The notes under the pieces were generated by a model that was not told where the DNA came from, ran no database searches, and was given only the letters and a program-made list of their open reading frames with translations. Positions 25,520-34,059 of a DNA stretch of 64,000 bases are shown here, one piece after another. The stretch lies in assembly GCF_000759445.1 (NCBI RefSeq), contig NZ_JRMB01000002.1, positions 372,001 to 436,000 on the forward strand, given 5' to 3'. Within the stretch, counting starts at the first letter, position 1; every line of letters starts with the position of its first letter. Both the position numbers and the translations under genes were made by a program. Source of the DNA: Pseudomonas lutea (GTDB lineage Bacteria > Pseudomonadota > Gammaproteobacteria > Pseudomonadales > Pseudomonadaceae).

Positions 25520-25700
25520 AACTAAAGATCAATCATCGCGTCACTCGGCTTCGACCTTGTAAATGCGAGCTCACAAAGTGGCTCTAGATATCGTACGAGC
25601 TCAATGAGTGAGGTTGGAAAGGCGGAGAATGGATCTACTTCGCAGGCTACAACGCCACTAGGAGCCGGTCATCTTCACGCCTTTCCCTCGATGATCAGTC
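25520..25700 (-). ncRNA. Candidate IS110 bridge RNA (ends approximate)
   Basis: On the transposase strand the left-end leader holds two guide pairs. Target loop: CCGGCTCCT (25668-25660) equals the left target half plus CT core. TTGTAG (25652-25647) is the complement of CTACAA, the usual right half of this REP. Donor loop: ACGATATCT (25594-25586) equals the element's right end plus CT, and TACAAG (25561-25556) is the complement of CT plus left end TGTA. Order and polarity match the IS621 bridge RNA. Exact transcript ends cannot be read. Confidence 0.82.
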
Positions 25701-25740
25701 GAGAACTTTACCTTCTGAGAAGACAAAGTCGAGATACAAG

Positions 25741-25835
25741 GAGCCGGCTTGCTGGCGAAGGCGGCGTGTCAGGCGATGACGATGTCGGGTGGGCCGGCGT
25801 CTTCGCGGGCGAGCGCTCCTGCAATGGCAATGCGG
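25741..25835. repeat. Right half of the interrupted BIME
   Basis: GAGCCGGCTTGCTGGCGAAG through TCTTCGCGGGCGAGCGCTCC continues the REP module broken by the IS110 element. It is almost identical to 24198-24285. Confidence 0.88.
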
Positions 25836-25893
25836 GCATTCAGACAGGATTGCAGCATTCGTACACTCCGGCACTTACACGAAATCCGGGCGC

Positions 25894-25925
25894 AAAAAAA
25901 CGCCGTGCCACGGAGTGGGACGGCG
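25894..25925 (-). terminator. Terminator of lpxO
   Basis: Minus strand: CGCCGT-C-CCA-CTCCG-TGG-C-ACGGCG stem-loop followed by seven T, 18 bases after the lpxO stop. Confidence 0.85.
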
Positions 25926-25943
25926 CTCTGTGCGGGCGTATTG

Positions 25944-26882
25944 TCAGCCGAACAGCCAGTAACCCAGCAGCGTCAACACGACAACCGCCAACACCGGCCG
26001 CAAGATCCGGTAAGCCTTGGGGTTGGCGCGTTTGAATTGCTTCACCTTGCCGCTAAAGCTGTTGCTGAACCGTTTGGAGAACGCATACGCCTGGTTGATC
26101 CCGCCGACGCGTTCGTCATCGGTGTTCTGCGGCGCAGTGGCGCGCCCCAGGAAAGCGCTGACGCGGCGGTTGACGGCGGCCATGAAACGGTTGCTCAACG
26201 GCCGCTCAATATCGCAAAACAGAATCACGCGCGTGACATCGGTCTCGTTCTTGACCCAGTGAACGTACGTCTCATCGAACATCACGTCTTCACCGTCGCG
26301 CCAGGCATAGACCTGGCCGTCAACGTAAATCCGGCAATCGTCGGAATTGGGCGTCGACAAGCCCAAGTGATAACGCAGGGACCCGGCGAACGGGTCACGG
26401 TGCGGATTCAGGTGGCTGCCACCCGGCAACAGCGCAAACATCGCGCCCTTGACGTTGGGAATACGGCTGACCAGTTCCACAGTCTTGGGGCACAACGCCT
26501 CGGCAGACGGCAGCGGTTTGTCGTACCACTTCAGGTAAAAACGCTTCCAGCCCTTTTTGAAGAACGAGCCGAAACCGGCATCGTTGTCCTTGGCGGCGGC
26601 GCGGATATAGCCTTCGTCAAACAAGTGCATGGCTTCGACACGGATGGTTTCCCAGTTATCGCGCAGCACGTCCAGTTCGGGAAACTTGCTGCGGTCCAGA
26701 TATGGCTTGGACGGGACGCTGGAGAACAGATACATCAAGGCGTTGTAGGGTGCGAACAGCGCGGAGTGATTCACGAACTGGCGCAATACCGGCAACCGCG
26801 CCTTGCCGCGCAGATGCACGTACAGCGTGCTGCCTACAAACAGCAGCAGAATCGCCGCTTTGACAGCAAAAGAAAGGGTCAT
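25944..26882 (-). CDS. lpxO: Lipid A 2-hydroxylase LpxO
   Basis: 312 aa. One N-terminal membrane helix (residues about 4-22) anchors an aspartyl/asparaginyl beta-hydroxylase-type Fe(II)/2-oxoglutarate dioxygenase domain. The metal ligands HxD (His161, Asp163 in NPHRDPF) and a distal His208 (ETYVHWV) are present, as is the arginine-containing strand DVTRVILFCD. LpxO adds a 2-hydroxyl group to a secondary acyl chain of lipid A at the inner face of the membrane. The gene stands alone with its own terminator. A 10-bp-stem hairpin precedes it. Alternative: another asparaginyl hydroxylase-like protein, but the membrane helix and length favour LpxO. Confidence 0.88.
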   Translation of the reverse strand: MTLSFAVKAAILLLFVGSTLYVHLRGKARLPVLRQFVNHSALFAPYNALMYLFSSVPSKPYLDRSKFPELDVLRDNWETIRVEAMHLFDEGYIRAAAKDNDAGFGSFFKKGWKRFYLKWYDKPLPSAEALCPKTVELVSRIPNVKGAMFALLPGGSHLNPHRDPFAGSLRYHLGLSTPNSDDCRIYVDGQVYAWRDGEDVMFDETYVHWVKNETDVTRVILFCDIERPLSNRFMAAVNRRVSAFLGRATAPQNTDDERVGGINQAYAFSKRFSNSFSGKVKQFKRANPKAYRILRPVLAVVVLTLLGYWLFG

Positions 26883-26940
26883 GAAGCTCTCCTTGGAACA
26901 GGGCCGGACTGCGCGGCCCGAAGCATACGCTGCTGAAACC

Positions 26941-26971
26941 GCCGCCAGATGACCTATGACAATCTGGCGGC
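26941..26971. repeat. Perfect inverted repeat between cysK and lpxO
   Basis: GCCGCCAGAT and ATCTGGCGGC, 10 bp each, flank an 11-base loop. It lies 70 bases downstream of cysK and 58 bases upstream of lpxO on the minus strand. No strong U tract follows, so it may be a weak terminator of cysK, a leader hairpin or an operator. Confidence 0.6.
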
Positions 26972-27040
26972 GGGTTTCGAGTGGCGGCCATCATAATCCT
27001 TAGTCCGCCGGGTAAAAAGCCGAAGCAGCTCTGCGGACGA

Positions 27041-28015
27041 CTATTGCGTCAGCTCCTGGTCAGTAAACAGGTCGCTGAAGAGCATGCTGGAGAGGTAGCG
27101 CTCTCCCGAGTCCGGCAGCACCACCACGATCGTCTTGCCTTGCATTTCCGGCTTCTCCGCCAGCCGAACCGCCGCCTGCATGGCTGCGCCACAGGAAATG
27201 CCGCACAGAATCCCCTCCTCCTGCATCAACCGCCGCGCCATGGCCTTGGCTTCGTCATCACTGACCAGCTCGACACGGTCGACAATCGAGAGATCAAGGT
27301 TTTTCGGGATGAAGCCTGCGCCGATACCCTGGATCTTGTGCGGGCTGGGCTTGATCTCCTCACCGGCCAGTGCCTGAGTAATGATCGGTGACCCCATTGG
27401 TTCCACCGCCACCGAAATAATCGGTTTGCCCATGGTGTGCTTGATGTAGCGCGAAATGCCGGTGATCGTCCCGCCGGTGCCAACGCCTGCGACCAGTACG
27501 TCGATGGCGCCGTCGGTGTCGTTCCAGATCTCCGGCCCGGTGGTCTTCTCATGGATGGCGGGGTTGGCGGGGTTCTCGAACTGTGCCGGCATGAAGTACA
27601 GGTCGGGATCGCTGGCCACCATTTCCTCGGCCTTGGCGATGGAGCCTTTCATGCCCAGCGCCGGCTCGGTCAGCACCAGCTCGGCACCCAAAGCCTTGAG
27701 CACCTTGCGTCGCTCTATACTCATTGATGCCGGCATGGTCAGGGTCAGTTTGTAACCGCGCGCCGCTGCGACGAACGCAAGGCCAATGCCGGTGTTGCCG
27801 GAGGTGGGTTCGACGATGGTCATGCCAGGCTTGAGTTTGCCGCTGCTTTCGGCGTCCCAGATCATGTTCGCGCCGATCCGGCATTTGACGGAATATCCCG
27901 GATTACGCCCTTCGATCTTGGCCAGGATGGTGACCCCGCGCGGCGCGATGCGGTTGATCTGCACCAGTGGCGTGTTGCCGATGGAGTGGGCGTTATCTGC
28001 GTAAATACGGCTCAT
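27041..28015 (-). CDS. cysK: Cysteine synthase A
   Basis: 324 aa, PLP-dependent O-acetylserine sulfhydrylase. The PLP lysine is Lys44 in [11 protein letters not shown]. The asparagine loop [12 protein letters not shown] and the phosphate-binding [15 protein letters not shown] are present. It makes cysteine from O-acetylserine and sulfide in the cytoplasm. Length and start ([20 protein letters not shown]) match CysK rather than CysM. Transcribed alone; no Cys regulator site was recognised. Confidence 0.95.
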   Translation of the reverse strand: MSRIYADNAHSIGNTPLVQINRIAPRGVTILAKIEGRNPGYSVKCRIGANMIWDAESSGKLKPGMTIVEPTSGNTGIGLAFVAAARGYKLTLTMPASMSIERRKVLKALGAELVLTEPALGMKGSIAKAEEMVASDPDLYFMPAQFENPANPAIHEKTTGPEIWNDTDGAIDVLVAGVGTGGTITGISRYIKHTMGKPIISVAVEPMGSPIITQALAGEEIKPSPHKIQGIGAGFIPKNLDLSIVDRVELVSDDEAKAMARRLMQEEGILCGISCGAAMQAAVRLAEKPEMQGKTIVVVLPDSGERYLSSMLFSDLFTDQELTQ

Positions 28016-28141
28016 GACCGGGTCCTTGTGCAGGTTTGGAAAAACCCAAAGCCTATGCCCTGCCCCGGTGCGACGTCCAGTCGTAGCGAACCGATCACAT
28101 CGCCAGTAGTCAACACAGCTACTTCATTGGAGGGTAAAGCC

Positions 28142-29215
28142 ATGAAACGTCGTTACAGCTGGCCGTTATGGACAATCGTCGGCTTGGTGGTGGTGATCGT
28201 TGCCGCGCATATCGCGCTGCCGTATGTGGTGCGCAATTACCTCAACGACAAGCTTGCGGACATGGGCGACTATCGCGGTCAGGTCACCGACGTGGACCTG
28301 GCGCTGTGGCGCGGCGCGTACCGGATCAATGGTCTGAAAATCGTCAAGGTCGACGGCAAGGTGCCGGTGCCGCTGCTCGATGCGCCAGTCATCGACCTCG
28401 CCGTCAGTTGGCACTCGCTGTGGTACGACCATGCCGTGGTGGCCGAGGTCGCGTTTGTAGGCCCGGAGCTGAACTTCGTTGACGGCGGCCCGGACAAGAA
28501 ACAGTCCCAGACCGGTGCGGGTACTAACTGGCAGGCTCAGCTCGACAAGCTGTTGCCGATTACTCTCAATGAATTGCGCATTCAGGACGGCAAAATCACC
28601 TTCAGCAACTTCAACTCGACGCCGAAGGTGAAAATCGACGCCGACAACATCAACGCCAGCGTCTTTAACCTGACCAATGTCGAAGACAAGGCCGGCAAAC
28701 GCGATGCCCGCTTTGAAGGCAAAGCCATGCTGATGGGCCATGCGCCACTGGAAAGCACCGCCACCTTCGACCCGTTCAGCTTTGAAGATTTCGACTTCAA
28801 ACTGCGCGCGACCGGCGTGCAGCTCAAGCGCATGAACGACTTTGCATCGGCCTATGGCAAGTTCGACTTCAACGCAGGTGACGGCGACGTGGTGATTGAG
28901 GCGCAAGCCAATAACGGCCAACTCAGCGGCTACATCAAACCACTGCTGCGCAACGTGGACATCTTCAATTGGCAGCAAGACGTGGAAAACCAGAACAAGG
29001 GCTTCTTTCGCTCGATCTGGGAAGCCGTGGTCGGCGGCAGCGAAACGGTGCTCAAGAATCAGGGCAAAAACCAGTTTGCGACCCGCGTCGAACTCAGCGG
29101 CAGCGTTCACAACCAAAACATCAGTGCGTTTGAAGCGTTTTTGCAGATTCTGCGCAACGCGTTCGTGAAGGCCTTCAACACCCGTTACGACAGTGGCAAG
29201 AGCGAGGCTCAATAA
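28142..29215 (+). CDS. DUF748 family (AsmA-like) envelope protein
   Basis: 357 aa from an ATG with GGAGGGTAAAGCC upstream. One N-terminal membrane anchor (WTIVGLVVVIVAAHIALPYV) is followed by a periplasmic part with DUF748 features (VTDVDLALWRGAYRINGLKI; FSNFNSTPKVKIDADNINAS; a large beta-rich region). DUF748 proteins belong to the AsmA-like group thought to act in envelope lipid or protein transport; this one is short and its role is unknown. Single-gene unit. Confidence 0.8.
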   Translation: MKRRYSWPLWTIVGLVVVIVAAHIALPYVVRNYLNDKLADMGDYRGQVTDVDLALWRGAYRINGLKIVKVDGKVPVPLLDAPVIDLAVSWHSLWYDHAVVAEVAFVGPELNFVDGGPDKKQSQTGAGTNWQAQLDKLLPITLNELRIQDGKITFSNFNSTPKVKIDADNINASVFNLTNVEDKAGKRDARFEGKAMLMGHAPLESTATFDPFSFEDFDFKLRATGVQLKRMNDFASAYGKFDFNAGDGDVVIEAQANNGQLSGYIKPLLRNVDIFNWQQDVENQNKGFFRSIWEAVVGGSETVLKNQGKNQFATRVELSGSVHNQNISAFEAFLQILRNAFVKAFNTRYDSGKSEAQ

Positions 29216-29287
29216 GCGCTGCGCTTGAGCGCCGGGTGGCTGTCGGTGAGCAGCCGATGTCCGGCGCAACAGTACCGCGATTGCCAC

Positions 29288-29812
29288 CTACTCCTGGCTT
29301 TTGTCACGCTTTGGTTTGGCGACGCTGTAGGCCTCGCGCGCTTCGGCCAGCATCACTCCGTTTTGGGTCGGGTTCTGCAACGCGTCCCATCCGATACACG
29401 CCAGTGCGAGGGTGCGCGGTGCCGCTTCGCTGCCGTTGGTGTAACGGCTAATGCTGCGAGTACTGACCCCCAGCGCCTCGGCCGCCAATGCCAAGGGCAA
29501 CCCGGTGCGTGCGCGCCAGCCGATGAAGATCCGCGTGTTCTCGTCGGTGGCCGCCTGTGCCTTTGCATCCAGATAGAGGGTGTCGGCACCGATCTGGATG
29601 TCAGGCCCGGACCACTCGACGGTCCAACCGTCGTCGCCGATCTGCGCCTGCTTGAAAATGTTCGGATCCCTGAGCGGTTGCAGCCCCGGAAATGCGGCGA
29701 TATCGCTGCTCAGGTCCAGGAAGTATTTCATGTCGTTGATAAAGGTCAGCGCGAGCGTGCCTTCAGCCAGCGCCTCGACGGTTTTCAAGCGTGGTCGTTT
29801 CATGGATGCCAT
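29288..29812 (-). CDS. DUF2442 domain protein with C-terminal helix-turn-helix
   Basis: 174 aa. Residues about 5-85 are a DUF2442 domain (TLALTFINDMKYFLDLSSDI, then WSGPDIQIGADTLYLDA). Residues about 95-150 hold a helix-turn-helix (TGLPLALAAEALGVSTRSIS then RYTNGSEAAPRTLALACIGW). The ATG at 29812 is chosen because GGAGG lies 10 bases upstream; it overlaps the end of the DUF4160 gene by 11 bases, so the two are coupled. DUF4160-DUF2442 pairs are proposed toxin-antitoxin modules. The HTH makes this the likely DNA-binding, antitoxin-type partner (inference). Confidence 0.8.
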   Translation of the reverse strand: MASMKRPRLKTVEALAEGTLALTFINDMKYFLDLSSDIAAFPGLQPLRDPNIFKQAQIGDDGWTVEWSGPDIQIGADTLYLDAKAQAATDENTRIFIGWRARTGLPLALAAEALGVSTRSISRYTNGSEAAPRTLALACIGWDALQNPTQNGVMLAEAREAYSVAKPKRDKSQE

Positions 29813-30030
29813 CGTTTCCATTCCTCCAGCAATTCTGTTTGGTGGGCCCTGACCCATTCGAGCGCCTCCCTGAGCACTGCGGCCGGCGCATGGCCGCGCA
29901 TGGGTTCAACCAACTGCAGGCAAATCAACACATCCAGCCCGCCACCGGTGAGGTGAACATGCGGCGGCAGGTGATCCTTCTCCCGCAGTTGAATCCTGTA
30001 TTTGTCCCTGAATCTATATTTGGTCGACAT
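29800..30030 (-). CDS. DUF4160 domain protein (putative toxin partner)
   Basis: 76 aa from ATG 30030. DUF4160 signatures are DHLPPHVHL and the C-terminal helix HQTELLEEWKRWHP. A TTG-initiated longer form to 30066 would run through the palindrome at 30040-30062 and is less likely. First gene of a two-gene operon. The biochemical activity of the family is not established; the toxin role is inferred from pairing with DUF2442. Confidence 0.75.
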   Translation of the reverse strand: MSTKYRFRDKYRIQLREKDHLPPHVHLTGGGLDVLICLQLVEPMRGHAPAAVLREALEWVRAHQTELLEEWKRWHP

Positions 30031-30039
30031 GGGGCGCAA

Positions 30040-30062
30040 GGTATCGCTATTTTGGCGATACC
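30040..30062. promoter_or_regulatory. Operator-like palindrome before the DUF4160 gene
   Basis: Perfect 8-bp arms GGTATCGC and GCGATACC with a 7-base AT-rich centre (TATTTTG). It lies 10-32 bases upstream of the DUF4160 ATG, where it would overlap the leader or promoter, as expected for an autoregulated two-gene module. Confidence 0.65.
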
Positions 30063-30235
30063 ACAACCGACGTTACAATTTTGGATCGGTCAGATCGTGA
30101 CGCCCCATTCAGGTACTGAATAGAGCGTCTGCGTTCACAGTGGCGCGAGACGCGCGGTATAGTCGGTGCATTGTTTGCGCCCTGATTGACGAGGTTCGGG
30201 CCACGCCCTGTTCGCTTTGTTCGAGGATTTACCCG

Positions 30236-31081
30236 ATGAAATTCGAAGGCACCCACGCCTACGTTGCCACCGACGATTTGAAGCTCGCGGTCAACGCCGC
30301 GATCACACTGGAGCGCCCACTGCTGGTAAAGGGTGAGCCCGGTACAGGCAAAACCATGCTGGCCGAACAACTGGCCGAGTCCTTCGGCGCACGGCTGATT
30401 ACCTGGCACATCAAGTCCACGACCAAGGCGCATCAGGGGCTGTATGAGTACGATGCCGTCAGCCGCCTGCGCGACTCGCAACTGGGCGTCGACAAAGTCC
30501 ATGACGTGCGCAACTACCTCAAGAAGGGCAAGCTCTGGGAGGCTTTTGAATCCGAAGAGCGGGTGATTCTGCTGATCGATGAGATCGACAAGGCAGACAT
30601 CGAATTCCCCAACGACCTGCTTCAAGAACTCGACAAAATGGAGTTCTACGTTTACGAAATCGACGAGACGATCAAAGCGAAAAAGCGCCCGATCATCATC
30701 ATTACTTCCAACAACGAAAAAGAATTGCCCGACGCTTTCCTGCGTCGCTGCTTCTTTCACTACATCGCATTCCCCGACCGCAGCACCCTGCAGAAGATTG
30801 TCGATGTGCATTACCCGAACATCAAAAAGGACTTGGTCAGTGAGGCGCTGGACGTGTTCTTCGACGTGCGCAAAGTCCCGGGCCTGAAGAAAAAACCCTC
30901 GACGTCCGAGTTGGTGGACTGGCTCAAACTGCTCATGGCCGACAACATCGGCGAAGCGGTGCTGCGCGAACGCGACCCCACCAAAGCCATCCCGCCGCTG
31001 GCCGGCGCCCTGGTCAAGAACGAGCAGGACGTGCAGCTGCTGGAGCGCCTGGCGTTCATGAGTCGTCGCGGCAATCGCTGA
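30236..31081 (+). CDS. MoxR-type AAA+ ATPase
   Basis: 281 aa. Walker A GEPGTGKT (about 33-40), Walker B VILLIDEIDKAD (about 102-113), sensor 1 IIITSNNEKELP and the arginine-finger region FLRRCFFHYIAFPD are all visible. MoxR ATPases act as chaperones that activate or insert cofactors in partner complexes, usually with a von Willebrand factor A protein encoded next door. The vWA gene starts 46 bases downstream on the same strand. Confidence 0.9.
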   Translation: MKFEGTHAYVATDDLKLAVNAAITLERPLLVKGEPGTGKTMLAEQLAESFGARLITWHIKSTTKAHQGLYEYDAVSRLRDSQLGVDKVHDVRNYLKKGKLWEAFESEERVILLIDEIDKADIEFPNDLLQELDKMEFYVYEIDETIKAKKRPIIIITSNNEKELPDAFLRRCFFHYIAFPDRSTLQKIVDVHYPNIKKDLVSEALDVFFDVRKVPGLKKKPSTSELVDWLKLLMADNIGEAVLRERDPTKAIPPLAGALVKNEQDVQLLERLAFMSRRGNR

Positions 31082-31127
31082 GCCTTTTCCGGTCAAGCTT
31101 ATTTAGATCAAAGGCGGGACGCCGATT

Positions 31128-32306
31128 ATGTTGCTCAACCTGTTCAACGAGATGCGCGCGGCCAAGGTGCCGGTGTCGCTGCGCGAACTGCTCGACCTGA
31201 TCAACGCGCTGAAGCAGCGCGTGACGTTCGCCGACATGGACGAGTTCTACTACCTGTCGCGTACGATTCTGGTCAAGGACGAGCGTCATTTCGACAAGTT
31301 CGACCGGGCATTTGGCGCCTACTTCAACGGCCTGGAAAAGCTCGATGACCACCTGCAGGCATTGATCCCCGAGGACTGGCTGCGCAAGGAATTCGAGCGC
31401 TCGCTGAGCGACGAAGAGCGCGCGCAGATCCAGTCGCTGGGCGGTCTGGACAAGCTGATCGAGGCATTCAAGCAGCGTCTGGAAGAGCAGAAGGAGCGTC
31501 ACGCCGGCGGCAACAAATGGATCGGCACCGGCGGCACCAGCCCGTTTGGCTCGGGCGGGTATAACCCCGAGGGGATTCGGGTGGGTGACGCAGGCCAGCG
31601 GCAGGGCAAGGCGGTAAAGGTCTGGGACCAGCGTGAGTACAAGAACCTCGATGATGGGGTTGAACTGGGCACGCGCAACATCAAAGTGGCCCTGCGGCGT
31701 CTGCGCAAGTTCGCGCGTCAGGGGGCGGCCGACGAGCTGGACATCGACGGCACGATTGATCACACCGCGCGCGATGCAGGCCTGCTGAACATCCAGATGC
31801 GGCCGGAACGCCGTAACACCATCAAGCTGTTGCTGCTGTTTGACATCGGCGGTTCGATGGACGCGCATGTGAAGGTCTGCGAAGAGCTGTTCTCTGCGTG
31901 CAAGACCGAGTTCAAGCACATGGAGTATTTCTACTTCCACAACTTCGTGTACGAGACGGTTTGGAAGAATAACCTGCGCCGCACCTCCGAGCGTACCGCG
32001 ACCCAGGACCTGCTGCATAAATACGGTGCCGACTACAAAGTCATCTTCATCGGTGACGCAGCCATGGCGCCCTACGAAATCACCCAACCGGGCGGCAGTG
32101 TCGAGCACTGGAACGAAGAAGCGGGTTATGTGTGGATGCAGCGGTTCATGGCCAAGTTCAAGAAGATCATCTGGATAAACCCCTATCCCAAAGACGCCTG
32201 GGCCTACACCACCTCCACCAATATCGTGCGGGACTTGATCGAAGATCAGATGTACCCGCTGACGCTGCGAGGGCTGGAGGAAGGGATGCGGTATTTGGCG
32301 AAATAA
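31128..32306 (+). CDS. vWA domain (CoxE-like) protein, partner of MoxR ATPase
   Basis: 392 aa. The N-terminal half is helical and charged, with FADMDEFYYLSRTILVKDER. A Gly-rich stretch (about 125-150, GGNKWIGTGGTSPFGSGG) follows. The C-terminal vWA domain begins KLLLLFDIGGSMDAHV (about 233-248). The metal-site motif reads DxGxS instead of DxSxS, so one ligand of the MIDAS site is changed. It probably forms a complex with the MoxR ATPase; the client protein is unknown. A REP pair follows. Confidence 0.87.
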   Translation: MLLNLFNEMRAAKVPVSLRELLDLINALKQRVTFADMDEFYYLSRTILVKDERHFDKFDRAFGAYFNGLEKLDDHLQALIPEDWLRKEFERSLSDEERAQIQSLGGLDKLIEAFKQRLEEQKERHAGGNKWIGTGGTSPFGSGGYNPEGIRVGDAGQRQGKAVKVWDQREYKNLDDGVELGTRNIKVALRRLRKFARQGAADELDIDGTIDHTARDAGLLNIQMRPERRNTIKLLLLFDIGGSMDAHVKVCEELFSACKTEFKHMEYFYFHNFVYETVWKNNLRRTSERTATQDLLHKYGADYKVIFIGDAAMAPYEITQPGGSVEHWNEEAGYVWMQRFMAKFKKIIWINPYPKDAWAYTTSTNIVRDLIEDQMYPLTLRGLEEGMRYLAK

Positions 32307-32332
32307 AGGCTGCGGGGCGCTCGCGCATCGAC

Positions 32333-32425
32333 TGTAGGAGCCGGCTTGCTGGCGAACACATCAGGTAGCGGTGGGCGTCCGTTAACGATCCACCGTGTTC
32401 GCCAGCAAGCCGGCGCCTACAACGT
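32333..32425. repeat. Inverted REP pair after the vWA gene
   Basis: TGTAGGAGCCGGCTTGCTGG and GTTCGCCAGCAAGCCGGC face each other over about 45 bases. The first arm is a perfect match to the IS110 bridge-RNA target, and is unoccupied. Confidence 0.85.
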
Positions 32426-33358
32426 GAAGTCCTGCGTTGTATGTTGCAGCGTCCTCATAAAACCCAGCTGCTCCCGATGCGCCACATCCTGCACCACCGC
32501 TTTCATCCGCACCACACTCCCCGGCAACTGCTGCGCCAGCCGGGCCAGGGACAGCGGGGTCAGTGCGCCGAGTCTCGGGTAGCCGCCGATGGTCTGGCGG
32601 TCGTTGAGCAGGATGATCGGCTGGCCGTCCGGCGGGACCTGGATGGCGCCAAGCGGGATGCCCTCGGAGATCATCGGTTTGCCCTGATAGACCAGCTCCG
32701 GACCCAACAGGCGCATGCCCATGCGGTCGGCGCGGCTGTCGAGGGTCCAGTCGCTGTTGAACACGTCAAACAGGCTTACACCACTGAATTGGCCGATCTG
32801 GGCACCCATCACCATGTCCAGCGGACGCGAGCAGCTGATGTCCGGAATCCGATGCGCGGGCAACGCATGCAGCTCGAACGACGCTTCCGAATAGGTCAGT
32901 CGGTCGCCCTCGGCCAAGGCTTTGCCGTTTCCCTCCAGCCCGCCCAGACCTTCACGTGAGACTGTGGCGCAACTGCCCAGCACGTTGACGGCAGTAAAGC
33001 CTCCGGGCGCGGCGAGGTAGGCACGCGCTCCGCTGACCGGCCGGATCAAGCGAAGTTGCTGGCCTTTGCGAATGAAAAAACTGCGCCACGGTGCAATCGG
33101 GCGGTCGTCCAGCATGGCACCGAGGTCTGCGCCGGCCAGCGCCAGGCAGCAATCAGCCTCGGCCACCAGTGTCAAACCGCCCAGCGTCACCTCGATAACG
33201 GCGGCGTCCAGCGGATTATTGAGCAGCCTGTTGGCCCACGACATCGACACCCAATCCAGCGCACCACCCTGAGTGACGCCCAAATGCCGCACCCCAAACC
33301 GTCCGGCGTCCTGCAACAGGCACAACGGCGTGCTGCTTTTTACCGTCAACACGCTCAT
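32417..33358 (-). CDS. pxpC: 5-oxoprolinase subunit C
   Basis: 313 aa of the KipA/biotin-dependent-carboxyltransferase-like family. Signatures: LCLLQDAGRFGVRHLGVTQG, NRLLNNPLDAAVIEVTLGG, SRADRMGMRLLGPEL (with L before S) and a C-terminal LLNDRQTIGGYPRLGAL. With PxpA and PxpB it opens the 5-oxoproline ring using ATP, returning glutamate. Third gene of the operon; its start overlaps the pxpB stop by 4 bases. Its stop region overlaps the REP arm end. Confidence 0.93.
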   Translation of the reverse strand: MSVLTVKSSTPLCLLQDAGRFGVRHLGVTQGGALDWVSMSWANRLLNNPLDAAVIEVTLGGLTLVAEADCCLALAGADLGAMLDDRPIAPWRSFFIRKGQQLRLIRPVSGARAYLAAPGGFTAVNVLGSCATVSREGLGGLEGNGKALAEGDRLTYSEASFELHALPAHRIPDISCSRPLDMVMGAQIGQFSGVSLFDVFNSDWTLDSRADRMGMRLLGPELVYQGKPMISEGIPLGAIQVPPDGQPIILLNDRQTIGGYPRLGALTPLSLARLAQQLPGSVVRMKAVVQDVAHREQLGFMRTLQHTTQDFTL

Positions 33359-34059
33359 GCCAGACCCTCCAGCGGCGTATCGTCGCCACCCAGACGTAGG
33401 AACTCGGCGTGATCCACGGGGGCAAAACGCACGGTATCGCCGGGTTGCATCAGGCTGTAGCCATCAATCTCCCGGTCGAAGAGTTTTGCCGGCGTACGCC
33501 CAAGAATGCTCCAGCCGCCGGGCGACTCCAGCGGGTACGCCGCTGTCTGTCGCTCGGCAATGCCGACGCTTCCCGCTGCCACCCGCTTGCGCGGTGTTTT
33601 GATGCGCGGCGCGGCGAGGGCTTCTTCCACCAGCCCCATGAAGGCGAAGCCCGGCGCAAAGCCGAGCGCGAACACCTGATACTCGCGCTGGCTGTGGCGG
33701 CGGATGACCTCGTCCACCGCCAGCCCGCTGCGCTTCGACAACAGACTTAATTCAGGCCCCACGCTGAGGTCGTACCAGACCGGCAACACATGCTGCCGAC
33801 CGCTTTGGCTGGCGTCAGGTGCGAGATCGGTCAGCGCATCGGTGATGAGTGCCCTGGCCTGCGTCGGATTCAGCGCCAACAGATCGTAATGAACCATCAA
33901 TGTGGTGTAGGACGGCACCAGATCGATCAACTGCGCACCAAAACCCTCGCGCAACCGCAACGTCGCAGCGAGCATCCACGGCATGTTGCTCTCGTCGATG
34001 GCGTCGAACAAACGCACCATCAGGCAATCGATGGCGACGGCTTCGATGCGCACGTTCAT
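33355..34059 (-). CDS. pxpB: 5-oxoprolinase subunit B
   Basis: 234 aa, KipI family. Key stretches are [39 protein letters not shown] and [20 protein letters not shown] with GWSILGRTP. Second gene of pxpABC, overlapping both neighbours by 4 bases, which indicates tight coupling and probable complex formation with PxpC. Confidence 0.93.
   Translation of the reverse strand: MNVRIEAVAIDCLMVRLFDAIDESNMPWMLAATLRLREGFGAQLIDLVPSYTTLMVHYDLLALNPTQARALITDALTDLAPDASQSGRQHVLPVWYDLSVGPELSLLSKRSGLAVDEVIRRHSQREYQVFALGFAPGFAFMGLVEEALAAPRIKTPRKRVAAGSVGIAERQTAAYPLESPGGWSILGRTPAKLFDREIDGYSLMQPGDTVRFAPVDHAEFLRLGGDDTPLEGLA

Larger units (their letters stand above)
24401..25740 (-). mobile_element. IS110-family insertion sequence inserted in a REP
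   Basis: About 1340 bp including one core dinucleotide. The transposase is on the minus strand with 132 bases of right-end and about 234 bases of left-end non-coding DNA, as in the IS110 subgroup. Boundaries are set by comparing the flanks ...CCACATTCGTAG and GAGCCGGCTTGC... with the uninterrupted paralogue at 24038-24062. An AG (CT on the transposase strand) is present at both ends (24399-24400 and 25739-25740), the expected core. There are no terminal inverted repeats, as usual for the family. All parts look intact, so it may be active. Confidence 0.93.
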
